Assembly (NCBI GenBank): GCA_021399435.1
Contig: JAJTUP010000059.1
Span: 124,001 to 188,000 of the forward strand
DNA length: 64,000 nucleotides
Origin: Diaporthe sp. PMI_573
Taxonomy: Eukaryota; Ascomycota; Sordariomycetes; Diaporthales; Diaporthaceae
Direction: 5' to 3'
The stretch's first letter is position 1, and each line of letters opens with the position of its first letter. Made by a program: the position numbers and the translations under genes. Below, in pieces: positions 55,296-64,000 of the stretch. The notes under the pieces are model-generated. The model ran no database searches. It was not told the DNA's origin and worked only from the letters and a program-made list of their open reading frames with translations.

Positions 55296-55664
55296 TGTTA
55301 GGAACCACTGTCACACACCCAGAGGGAGCCACACACAGACCCTATTACGCTCTGACCTAGCCACGGTTGAGCAGCGCTAGCGCTACTTATATCTAGAACG
55401 CCCTTCAATATAACATCTCAGGGCAAGACTCAGGGCAAGACAATAAGAAGGGGCTTGTGCGCAGGGGAAACACAGCGATAGCACTCTGAGGGCGACAGGC
55501 CTCTAGAATAAAAGGGGGAGACGAGGAAGGCAGAATCAGAGGAAGGGGGAAGGCCAACGATCAGTAGCTTTCTAACTGCAATACACTACACTCTCTCTCC
55601 TCTTCTACGCCACGCCTACGCTGTGTGCACTTGTCCACTCTACTCTTGACCCTTGACTCTGACA
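55296..55664. mobile_element. solo LTR of an LTR retrotransposon
   Basis: This 369-bp segment begins TGTTAGGAACC and ends GACTCTGACA, so it has TG..CA ends and TGT/ACA inverted termini. It is flanked by a perfect 5-bp duplication CTCAA at 55291-55295 and 55665-55669. Inside are a TATA-like TTATATC (about 55387) and AATAAA (about 55507-55512), as expected of an LTR promoter and polyadenylation site. No internal retroelement region lies beside it, so it is a solo LTR left by recombination. The orientation is inferred as plus from AATAAA. Confidence 0.75.
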
Positions 55665-57953
55665 CTCAAGCAGCAGGATTGACCAGCCTCAAGTTGGGTC
55701 CGAGATATGGTCTACGAGATTGGAGCGAGGACGAAGAATACGAGTCCATCCCTGGATATCTTTCAAAATATCCTCAGGACAGGCATGGTGCGTCACGGCG
55801 CCCCGGCACAACGAGAAGCCTAGACCCTACTCGTCCGTCACAGCTGGGAGGCAAGAGCCATTTTCCTCGGCCTTGGCATTGGACACATACGCCCCCCGTG
55901 TGGTCTTCACCACTATGGGGTGGGGAGCCGGTAGGCTAGGACACTTGTGATGCACGTTTCTGCTCAGTCATGGAGCATAAGGGTAGCCCAGAATCTCGAC
56001 GACGACGACCTAGCAGTCAAAGAAGTTTGAATGAATTTGTGAAATTGCAGATACTACGATCAAGATTCACGGTAATGGCGAAGGGCGCCGAAGCTCGTCA
56101 GCCAGCTCATCATGGATTGTTCGATAGGGTCCCAAAGCAGAAAAGAAACCCTGCTTTGGCACGAGAGGCCCTCCCTCACCCTCAGGTCCTCTCAACCCTC
56201 GGCCCTTGCACTGGCCTGTCATGATTAGAGGCTATGTTTGGACTATACCGACGTGGACCTATCCCATGGACCTACGCATTTTTAAAGAAATGTCATATCA
56301 GTTGCCTAGGCACCGGCTGAGTTTGCGGTTAATGAGACTTGAAGGCGGGTCGAATGGCTAACTGCGACGCGGAGTCCGCTCGCGACGAAATTATGTCGCC
56401 GCCATGCCACACATATTCGAGACATCCCACCACATTGATCATGACAATGCTTCAATTAAGACGTTGGCAAATTTCGAGCCTGGCCTGGGGTCTCCGTCGA
56501 GAAGAGGGGCAAGAGTGTCGCATTGACTTTGAACTAAAACCTTGGGAAGTAAATGTTCCCCATAGTGAGCACCTGTAACAAGGAGGCACGCTACTAAAGC
56601 AACCTAGTTGGAAGTGGATCAACCATGTGGCGGCAGTTGGAACTAAGCCAATTCTGACGGCCAGACCTAAGTTGGGGTGGCAGCAAGGGCGGCAGTAGTG
56701 TTGAGGCATATCCGGATAATGGCCCAGTCGGGAATTATTGATAGGCTCCTGACGTTGCGGCAACCCTTGGAAGTCGGATAAAGCTGTGTCCACTGGGGCT
56801 TTATGCGGCTGCGGCTGCGTTCCAGCTAAATAGGTGGGTATGGATTTATGAACACTGCACAGTCTTGAAATGACATACAACTTGAGTTGCTGCGGTTTAG
56901 ACGCCATTCCTTTACACCGATTGCGTGAAAGAAACACCCGGGCAGTTGAACATGCTGTTTCCAAGCCACTGGATCCCATCTGCAACAAACAAGCTCACTA
57001 AGAAATTAAGATGATTGCCGATGACTTGGCTCACGCTGGAAGTATCTGACAGAGAGGCTGCGATAAGAAAAGGAGGAATATGACCGGGACATAATAGCCG
57101 TTGCCAAATAAGCCCCCACCCTCGTGCACCAAGCTAGGCCCGGAGAATTACTGTAATCTGCATAGTTAGCCCCAGACGGTTAATGCCAGTTCTCCTGGGC
57201 GACGCAGCAAAAGCAGTGGCATGATTTACAATGGGCGGGCCGGCCGGCTCGTTGATATCCCTTGAGCGGTGCGTGCCTTGGCCACGAGTGGAAACGAAAG
57301 TCGCGGGAGATCTGCCCACCGTGTGTGCTGAAATGTGGACTATTGCCATCACACCGAGCTAGCGGACGCACCCGCAGCTCGTCGTCAAGATCAGGCTGGT
57401 TCGCGTGCGTGTTTGTGGAAACCGGGGACGCAGGCGAAGACTGTTTGCCTCGCTTGGGGTGCGCCTAAGTCCTCTTGTGGAAAGGATGCCCGAGGAGTGA
57501 TGGGGGGTCCGGCTGCAAGGGCCCGTTGAGGGAGGGAGGGTCGGCCCTCTTGAACCATGGCCTGTTGGTTAAAATTTGAGGGAATGTGACCAGTGAGAGC
57601 CCTACGGGCCCCAACCTTCTACCGAGGCCAAGAGATTTGCCATGATGGCCATGAGTAACCCGTCAGCATTTGCAGGACCCCGTGTTCGGGACTGTCTCGC
57701 CTGCAGCAGTGTCGATCCTCCCGACTGACAGGGTGGGCCAGCACAAACCCCGGATTGAGGGCCCCAGAGCGTTGCGGCGTGCAGACAAAACAAGTAAAAC
57801 AGGCCCGCTCTCCGCGTGGCATTCCGGCATCTTGTTCCTCTCTCCTGTCCGTTCCCTCTCCGGCGGTTTGACTTCTCTGTTGCCTTCTTTCCTCCGTCCA
57901 TGAGAAGCCGGGCTCGCTGACAGCGGAGGCCCACCCGAGCAACGGGGCCAGTA

Positions 57954-59711
57954 ATGTCACAATTGCCTTCTGGGGCCGAGGCCGCCGCGTCCGGTGTCCT
58001 GGTTTGGGCTTTCATCTGTTTATTTAGCAACTTGTTGATATTATGGCTGCTTGTGCAGAGCAAGGAGAAGGGCAGCTGTAAGCAATCACCGTCTTCGGCA
58101 GAACCCCGGATGTTGGCGCACGGCGCTGACTCAATTCCTCACCGTGAATATTTGCTGACCATACTTCAGATCTCTTTTTCATCAGCTCTGCGGCACTGAT
58201 TGCAAACAGCACGAGTATAGCTCAGCTATTCATGCTCATAATGTCAGAACAGACCACTCCTACAAGCCATTGTCTCGTCCCAGCCTCCTTTCCTGTCCGA
58301 ACGAAGCTCGCTCCACAATGGAGGAGACGACACCACATGACCAAGCAAGAGAGCTGACTCAGGCTTCTGCATCGCAGTAATTACGAGGACATAATGTGGG
58401 ACAGACTTCGATACTTGAGGTACTTGGCGAAGGCGGGGATTCCTGCAATCGTTGCGTTGAATTCGTACGACACAGGCGCGGACAAGATTCTGTCGTCAAT
58501 GAGTGCGTGCTCATGGCATTTGTCTCCGCAGCTTTGATCTGCTAACTCACCTCGCAGGATGGGCTTGCTTCAATATCGAGGCCGGCCTCGCATTTTGCTG
58601 GAGCTTTCAATTGATGCAATCTGTGTACGGCCTGGCGGAATCTCCCTCGATGCGGCGTCCCCTTGCCATGATCAACCGCATTGGCAAGCCGCTGGCTATA
58701 ATCCTTCCAATCATTCAGGCCGGTCTTCTACAGTTGACTCCCCTGAAGAAGTCTGCCTTTTGGTATTTCTTCACTGCAGACGTCCTTTGTAGGTTCCTAG
58801 AACTCATTCTACGCACGACACTGTCACTGACTGGGATCCGACAGATGTGGTGTCATGTCTCGGGGGTCTTTTCATGCTCGGGCTCATTTCCCTGGAGTAC
58901 ATCCAGACACGGTTGCTCCTCCGAAAGATCGAAACCTCAGGGGCCAAGTTTGGTAGCCTTCAGCAAAGACCAAGCTCGATACATGACAGATGGCTGGTGG
59001 TGAGGGTTACCGTTCCCTTAGTTTTCCTCAGTGCCTTTGAAGGTTATAATATCGTCGTCCAGGTGACATATAATCACATGGACATCTCCGACTCTCTTAC
59101 CGCGGAGCCGGACCTCACTGCCAGCAAGGCGCAATCGACGATAGCCGCATTTATCCCAGGATGCGTGGCAGGTTTATTCCTCCTCATATGCTTCGGCACC
59201 ACACGACAGTTCCGGAGGAAGCTGTATAAGACTTTCGTGCCCGTGCAATTCCAGCGAGCCAGGTCAGATCAGTCAATGACCTCCTCGAGGGCATCCTACG
59301 CAGCAAGTAAGCAGCTTGTGATCACAATCTTAACCCCTCCCAGAAGAAACTCCCCCCCCCCCTCTGTGGCATATGCCTCAAAGGAATTGTCACACCGCTG
59401 GCCCCGAAATAGGCCATGGCCACATCGTGAACATTGTCTCACCTGATTTGTTTGAAACTGCTTCCTTGGTCCTTTGATAGCTGACTCCGAATGCTGCAGT
59501 GGACGACGATCCTGGTGTACTGTCTCGCCAGAGGAGGTTGTCGATGGAGAGGAAGATGGAGATCCAGGTGACCACCGAGGTGGAGATTAAGATGGAGGTA
59601 CTTGACAAGCCTGCGCCCATGGACTATCACGTCGATCAACACCATTGGGACGACGTCTCCCCGATACTGCCCGGTCGCAGTCGGGGTCACGGAGGTAGCG
59701 CGCTTCATTAA
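57954..59711 (+). CDS. seven-helix GPCR-like membrane protein
   Basis: Six exons (57954-58077, 58170-58242, 58378-58502, 58558-58788, 58845-59306, 59500-59711) encode 408 residues. The helices are ASGVLVWAFICLFSNLLILWLLV, YLFFISSAALIANSTSIAQLFMLI, RWACFNIEAGLAFCWSFQLMQSVYGL, PLAIILPIIQAGLLQL, YVVSCLGGLFMLGLISLEYI, VTVPLVFLSAFEGYNIVVQVTY and AAFIPGCVAGLFLLICFGTT, followed by a basic region FRRKLYKTFVPVQFQRAR and a hydrophilic tail. The topology fits a receptor of the fungal 7TM class, but I do not recognise a named family and the ligand is unknown. Exon 2/3 boundaries (donor GTCAGA at 58243) are the weakest. The last intron, between helix 7 and the tail, is a family B introner-like copy. Confidence 0.72.
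59307..59499 (+). repeat. introner-like intron, family B, copy 2
   Basis: This 193-nt last intron of the 7TM gene starts GTAAGCAGCTT and ends GAATGCTGCAG. It matches copy 1 along its length, including AATCTTAACCCC, CAGAAGAAAC, CTCTGTGGC and CTGACTC. The hairpin arms are TGTGGC (59365-59370) with GCCACA (59419-59424), and GCCT (59375-59378) with AGGC (59411-59414). It differs from copy 1 by a longer C run. Confidence 0.88.
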
Positions 59712-60307
59712 TAAATACGGCAACAATAATGTGATACGATCAATGAATAACGGGGTCCATCCTGTCTGTGTTCTACTGCTATAGGGTCGTCCGCGTGAGC
59801 ACAAGCACTGGGCCAGTCTACACGACTTTGCCTGCCCACTTGGAGTCATTGAACTTACTCAAGTGTGGCTTTGATACTTGAACTTGAAGTGCATTGAAGA
59901 GAAATGAGGACCAAAAGAAGGAAGTGACACGGTTGAAGCTATTGGTGTCACTCTAAGCATGATGAGAAAGCAGAAGGAAATTGGCGTTTCCGGATTTGAG
60001 CACCAACAACTCGAGGACTTGCAGACGCGAAGAATTTCTATTGCTGGTTGGATGAGTAACAAGCTCGGTCACAAAGTCACTGCCTTGCTGGAACTTACAA
60101 TTCGGAGGTTCCCAGACCTCGGCAACTCTTCCCCGCAGTCCAGCTTCATCATACATTGGCTTTCAACCACTGACCTCGTTCGGCTATATGACTATATGAC
60201 TGCCAACTAGAGCAAGCAAATTGATTATTTGGAACTCGGACTGTTGTTTGAAAATTAAGGATCTTTTCAAACCTAGCATACATTGCTTCGAAACCTCCGA
60301 CTCAAAC
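59712..60307. other. intergenic region
   Basis: This holds the 3' flank of the 7TM gene and the promoter of the acyl-CoA dehydrogenase. No gene or repeat is recognised. Confidence 0.4.
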
Positions 60308-62080
60308 ATGCCAACACCAATTCCCTTCTCCGAGCCCTCGTGGCTCCTGGGCCTGCCCTCACCGATCTTCAAGGAGACCCACCGCAAGTGGCAGGCCAGC
60401 GTCAGAGCATTCGTAGAGAAGAACCTCCTGAAGGACGCCATGGAGTGGGAGAAGGCCGAAGCGGTTCCGCCTCACGTCTTCGAGACCTTTGCCAAAGCGA
60501 ACATGCTCGTCGCGTGTCTTCCTGCCCCGCTGCCCGTGGTGTGGCTCAAGAGGCTGGGCATCCACGAGCTGCTGGGCGGGCTCAAGGTCGAGGACTTCGA
60601 CTACCTGCACGGGCTCATCTACGCGGTAAGCATCTTTTGGATACGATCTTTGCCCCTTGCAGAACAAAACATACCCCATCTTTAGCCTATACATCAAAGA
60701 CTTTATGGCTGCAGGTTTTAAAAACAGGCTATGGCCACCTTGTGGCTCACTTCTCACCGCATTAGCATGAAGTTACTTCTTGGGTTCTTTGACAGCTGAC
60801 TCTGAATGCTGGTAGGACGAGATGGCCAGGTCGGGGGTGAACGGCCCGGGTGCGAGCCTGACCACCGGAATGTCCTTCGGCGTGCCGCCCATCATCAAAT
60901 TCGGCGACCAGCAGCTGCAGGAGCGGTTCCTGCCCAAGCTTCTCAGGGGTGAGAAGAGGAGCTGCATTGCCATCACCGAGCCGGACGCCGGCAGCGATGT
61001 TGCGGGCATCACAACCACGGCTGTGAAGAGCGCGGATGGGAAGCACTACGTAATTAATGGCACTAAGAAGTGGATTACGAATGGGATCTGGACTGTAGGA
61101 CAAACCTCAACTTCAGAAAAACTCGTCATACCCCTTCTCGTCCAGATTTACTGATATTTGGGGTTCCAAGGACTGGTCGACTATGGCGGTGAGGACAGGT
61201 CCTGAGGGCTCGGGAGCTGCAGGGCTGTCGATTCTGGTTGTCCCGCTCAAGAACCAACCAGGGGTCACTATGCGTCACCTCAAGGTGGGCGGCTCAGCGT
61301 GCGCGGGAACTACCTACATCGAGCTAGACGATGTGAAGGTCCCAGTGGAGAACCTGATCGGAAAAGAGGGAATGGTAAGGTCGCTCAGAGAGCCCCCCCT
61401 ACGTTGCTATTGAGACTGCGTACAGTGGCTCAGGGACTGACTGTGCTCTCACAATTAGGGAATGAGATATATTATGACTAACTTCAACCACGAAAGACTC
61501 TCCATCGCCGTCGGGGTAACCCGATCGGCCCGGGTGGCCCTGTCCGCGGCGTTTGAGTACGTCCTCAAGCGCGAGGCGTTTGGACAGCCACTCATGAACC
61601 AGCCGGTAGTCCGGCACCGCCTCGCCAAGGCTGGCGCCCTGCTCGAATCTCAGTGGGCTTGGGTTGAGCAGTTCGCATACCAGCTGACGCAGATGCCCAA
61701 GGAGGACGGCGACCGGGAGCTGGGCGGCCTGACGGGCCTGTTGAAGGCGCAGGCCGGGCTGGTGCTCAAGGAGTGTGCAGACACGGCGATGCTGCTCTTC
61801 GGAGGCAACGGGTATACAAGGTCAGGACAGGGAGAGCTGATTGAGAGTGAGTACTGTCTTTTTGCACCTCCCCAACGACAACTAGAATCCGATATTGTCG
61901 ACTTGGCAACTTGACCCGGTCGTCTCATACTGACGTCCAATCCCTGCAGTGATCTGGCGAGATGTGCCTGGTGCGAGAATTCCTGGTGGTTCCGAGGATG
62001 TCTTGTTGGATCTATCTATACGACAGTTGGTAAAATTGTACAAGGCCAAGACTAAGGCTTTGGGAAGTAGCAAGATCTAA
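60308..62080 (+). CDS. acyl-CoA dehydrogenase family protein
   Basis: Five exons (60308-60625, 60816-61094, 61171-61374, 61459-61846, 61950-62080) encode 439 residues. The flavoprotein fold is clear: helical N-domain (RKWQASVRAFVEKNLL), middle-domain signature KRSCIAITEPDAGSDVAGITTTAV, KHYVINGTKKWITNGIWTDWSTMAVRTG, the C-domain NFNHERLSIAVGVTRSARVALSAAFEYVLKREAFGQPLMNQPVVRHRLA and the flavin-site GGNGYTRSGQGELIEMIWRDVPGARIPGGSEDVLLDL. Members introduce a double bond into acyl-CoA, and some fungal clustered ones act on amino-acid-derived or nitro substrates. No mitochondrial presequence or PTS1 tail is obvious (ends GSSKI). The first intron is a family B introner-like copy. The neighbour across a 333-base convergent gap is a UstYa-like gene. 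Confidence 0.9.
60626..60815 (+). repeat. introner-like intron, family B, copy 3
   Basis: This 190-nt first intron of the acyl-CoA dehydrogenase starts GTAAGCATCTT and ends GAATGCTGGTAG. It is more diverged than copies 1 and 2, but it keeps TGGATAC.ATCTT, CCCCTT.CAGAA, GGCTATGGCCAC and GCTGACTCTGAATGCTG. The inner hairpin TAGCCT (60683-60688) / AGGCTA (60726-60731) is perfect. Confidence 0.85.
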
Positions 62081-62413
62081 CTGACCTACATGCCATACCT
62101 GTACGCAGAGGCTGTAGAAGGGCGCAAAACCGGGGCGAGTTCAGACCATGGGAGCAAGGTTCCTCGCGTGTGACAAAAGAGGACAGTATATTATCGAGCA
62201 AGCCAGCAGCCGGTACTTTGATGCGATATTGCCCCTTTTAAGTCCTGGAGTCTCCTCCTGGAGTCTCCCCGTCTCAGATCCCCTAGGGCTCAATGGATAG
62301 ATCCACCTGCCCAAAATGTCCCAAACGCCTGCTATGCCGGGCCCAGTAGGCCCCGAGAAAAGCTCAAAGAGAGCAATGAGATGAAAGGTCTTGGGTATAA
62401 GTATTGCAACAGC
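62081..62413. other. convergent intergenic region
   Basis: Both flanking genes end here. A short direct duplication of TCCTGGAGTCTCC occurs at about 62244-62268. Nothing else is recognised. Confidence 0.4.
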
Positions 62414-63307
62414 TCAAATCCAGACCTCATTGTCAGCCCGGTTCTCCTCCAGGTGCCTGTAGATAGCGTCGTAGTCCTTGCACACGTGCTTGGCGTCCCA
62501 GCCGTCGCTGCCTATAAATCCCTCGGGAAAACTGGTCTGCTGGCCCTCGAGGGCCGTATCGCCGCAGCACATAATGGTCTGACGCAAATACTCGAAGCAG
62601 TGGGGCAGGTGTCCTTGCATTTGCTCGGGTATCAGACTGGGGTCCGAGATGAGCCCCGAGTAGACCTGGGCGATGTTGTAGAGGCAGTGGAGCTGGTGAG
62701 TGACGCTGGTAGTATAGACCGTGTTGGTGATGCTCGGACCCTCGAGCGGACGCGGCGGCATGTTGTCGTAGTTGGAAGGGTGGTGGACCTCGACGTAGCC
62801 CAGACCTTTCGGTACGATGCCGAGCCACTTCTGCCTCACCTCTTCCGTGAAGAACTCTGTCCCGTTCTCCGGAACGAACCCAAGGTCAGGCACGAAGGTT
62901 TTGATTTGCTGGGACACTAATCACCATGTCAGTAATGGGTGTGGTTGTAGAGCTGCGACCGTGAGGAGCAATGCGCCCAAGTGGTCACACTTACCTCGAG
63001 GCGCGAATCCGGATATATCACCGTTGCCCTCGAAATGACCGTACTTCTCCTTGTGGTATCGCCGGTCGAGGAGTAGGCCAAGAATTATGACTAGGAGGAG
63101 GGTGTTGAGCAGGCCCTGGCACGAGAACACAGCGGCTCGACCTCGTTGCCACCTGCTCTGTCTTGGGCGGCCGGCTTCACGAAGCTCATCCCAGCTCTTC
63201 TCTCCGTGGCCCATCAATGACTCGCTGGCATCAGTGCTCGCGTCGTCTCGCACATTATCGTGAATGGGACCCCCGATGTTGGAGTACTCTGGTTGCTTTG
63301 CCGCCAT
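62414..63307 (-). CDS. UstYa-family (DUF3328) membrane oxidase-like protein
   Basis: Exons 63307-62995 and 62916-62414 encode 271 residues. A hydrophilic cytosolic N-terminus precedes one signal-anchor helix (GLLNTLLLVIILGLLL, about 65-80). The lumenal domain carries both HxxHC motifs of the family: HQLHC (178-182) and HLPHC (207-211), the latter within HCFEYLRQTIMCCGDTALEG. In fungi these proteins catalyse oxidative cyclisation, chlorination or dehydrogenation steps in ribosomal-peptide and other secondary-metabolite pathways, usually beside a precursor gene or core enzyme. Neither is visible in the window, but the cluster could extend to the right. Splicing joins FAPR to VSQQIKTFVPDLGF, and the start is set by the ATG before AAKQPEYSNI. 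Confidence 0.88.
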
Positions 63308-64000
63308 GGTCGGGCAGCGGCCGGCAACTCTGCCTTGGCTAAGTCCTGGGGATTGGAGAGGCAATGCTAACAAGGGATAGAAGAGCCCTTGAGACAAGTA
63401 GAGATTGTTGTATATAGGGCGAGAAGGGATGATTCGTCTGAAGAAAGGTTCTTGGTTCGCGGTTCGTTGTCTAAATGCCACTCTCCCAGGACCGCGTGGC
63501 GGGAGGCGGTTTCAAGTCGAACGCTGACGTGTGTTTCCCGCAGATAGCAAAACAACTCACTGTGGTTGGGCAGGAGATGAACGAGAGCTCGCAGGTTCAG
63601 GTTGAATCCAAAGAATATTCACGCTGGGGGTCGGGGGTCCTGCAAACTGAATAGCAGGGCTTCGCTCTGGTTTGGGGTGAGCCATGGGGCTGAAACGCAG
63701 AGCGTTTTGTTCGTCGCTGACCCGGGCCCGGGCCCGAAACAGACGGGCGACTCCCACAAGACGACTGACTGCAGGCACACAACAGAGTCGTCATGCTTGC
63801 CAGAAGCTGACTTGTGTACTGCGCGCTCCATAATTCGACCATGCAGTCCAGGCAAGCAAGCACGCCAAGATGGGGAGTTGCGAATCGTGTCACAGCAAGG
63901 GGTGTTCTGTGTTACAGTCGAAAAGCCGTTGTTCTATAGGAGGCTGTCCTATGAGTAAAGAGACTACGGCGCTTGTCGAACACACGAGGAAGCAATTCGA
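63308..64000. other. right-end intergenic region
   Basis: This is the promoter side of the UstYa-like gene. No gene is supported to the window edge. AGGAGGCTGTCCTATGAG at about 63940-63957 resembles one unit of the AGGAGG arrays. Confidence 0.35.

Larger units (their letters stand above)
54595..57953. other. repeat-bearing intergenic region, 3.4 kb
   Basis: Contains a degenerate AGGAGG array (54860-55110) and a solo LTR (55296-55664). Beyond 55.7 kb I see no gene; the ORFs there lack domains. Confidence 0.45.

Noticed and set aside
55625..55939. 104-codon ORF overlapping the LTR end
   Set aside because: It starts inside the solo LTR and runs into flanking DNA across the target duplication, so it is not a gene.

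Overview
The window is nuclear DNA of a filamentous ascomycete (Pezizomycotina). The evidence is short GT..AG introns (about 50-130 nt) with CTAAC/CTGAC-type branch points, a Zn2Cys6 regulator, a UstYa-family protein, SAT4-type and other 7TM proteins, a GT90 enzyme and a mitochondrial class 2 dihydroorotate dehydrogenase. The genus cannot be fixed from sequence alone. I support 22 protein genes, one doubtful small ORF, two families of near-repeat introns, one solo LTR and several simple or degenerate repeats. All exon models were read by eye and checked for frame. I found no rRNA, convincing tRNA or CRISPR array.

Region 1 (1-16.4 kb) looks like a proline/hydroxyproline utilisation cluster. 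It holds the start of a FAD amine oxidase, a small mitochondrial-carrier-like gene, P5C dehydrogenase, a DapA-family aldolase, P5C reductase, proline dehydrogenase, a YAT-family amino-acid permease and an allantoate-family MFS transporter. Uptake, proline oxidase and P5C dehydrogenase would yield glutamate. The aldolase suggests that 4-hydroxyproline is also used, through 4-hydroxy-2-oxoglutarate.

Region 2 (16.4-26.3 kb) has degenerate repeats, an ABBA-type aromatic prenyltransferase, an ACC-synthase/deaminase-like aminotransferase and an NCS1 Fur-type permease. Region 3 (26.3-33.4 kb) is mostly housekeeping: DHODH, an Mpv17/PMP22 protein and a GT90 glycosyltransferase. Region 4 (33.4-43.6 kb) is a 5.4-kb gene-poor leader, a Zn2Cys6 regulator with an 882-nt intron and a small mitochondrial-looking protein. 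Region 5 (43.6-54.6 kb) has a membrane-anchored GH93/sialidase-like protein, a TRI12-type MFS pump and a SAT4-type 7TM protein. Region 6 (54.6-64 kb) has degenerate repeats, a solo LTR with a perfect 5-bp target duplication, a second 7TM protein, an acyl-CoA dehydrogenase and a UstYa-like protein.

The most striking signal is in the introns. Three introns of about 105 nt in three unrelated genes (aldolase, amino-acid permease, MFS) are copies of one sequence. Three introns of about 190 nt in three unrelated genes (the same permease, the 7TM protein, the acyl-CoA dehydrogenase) are copies of another. Both families keep internal hairpins. They look like introner-like elements, that is, introns that have multiplied.
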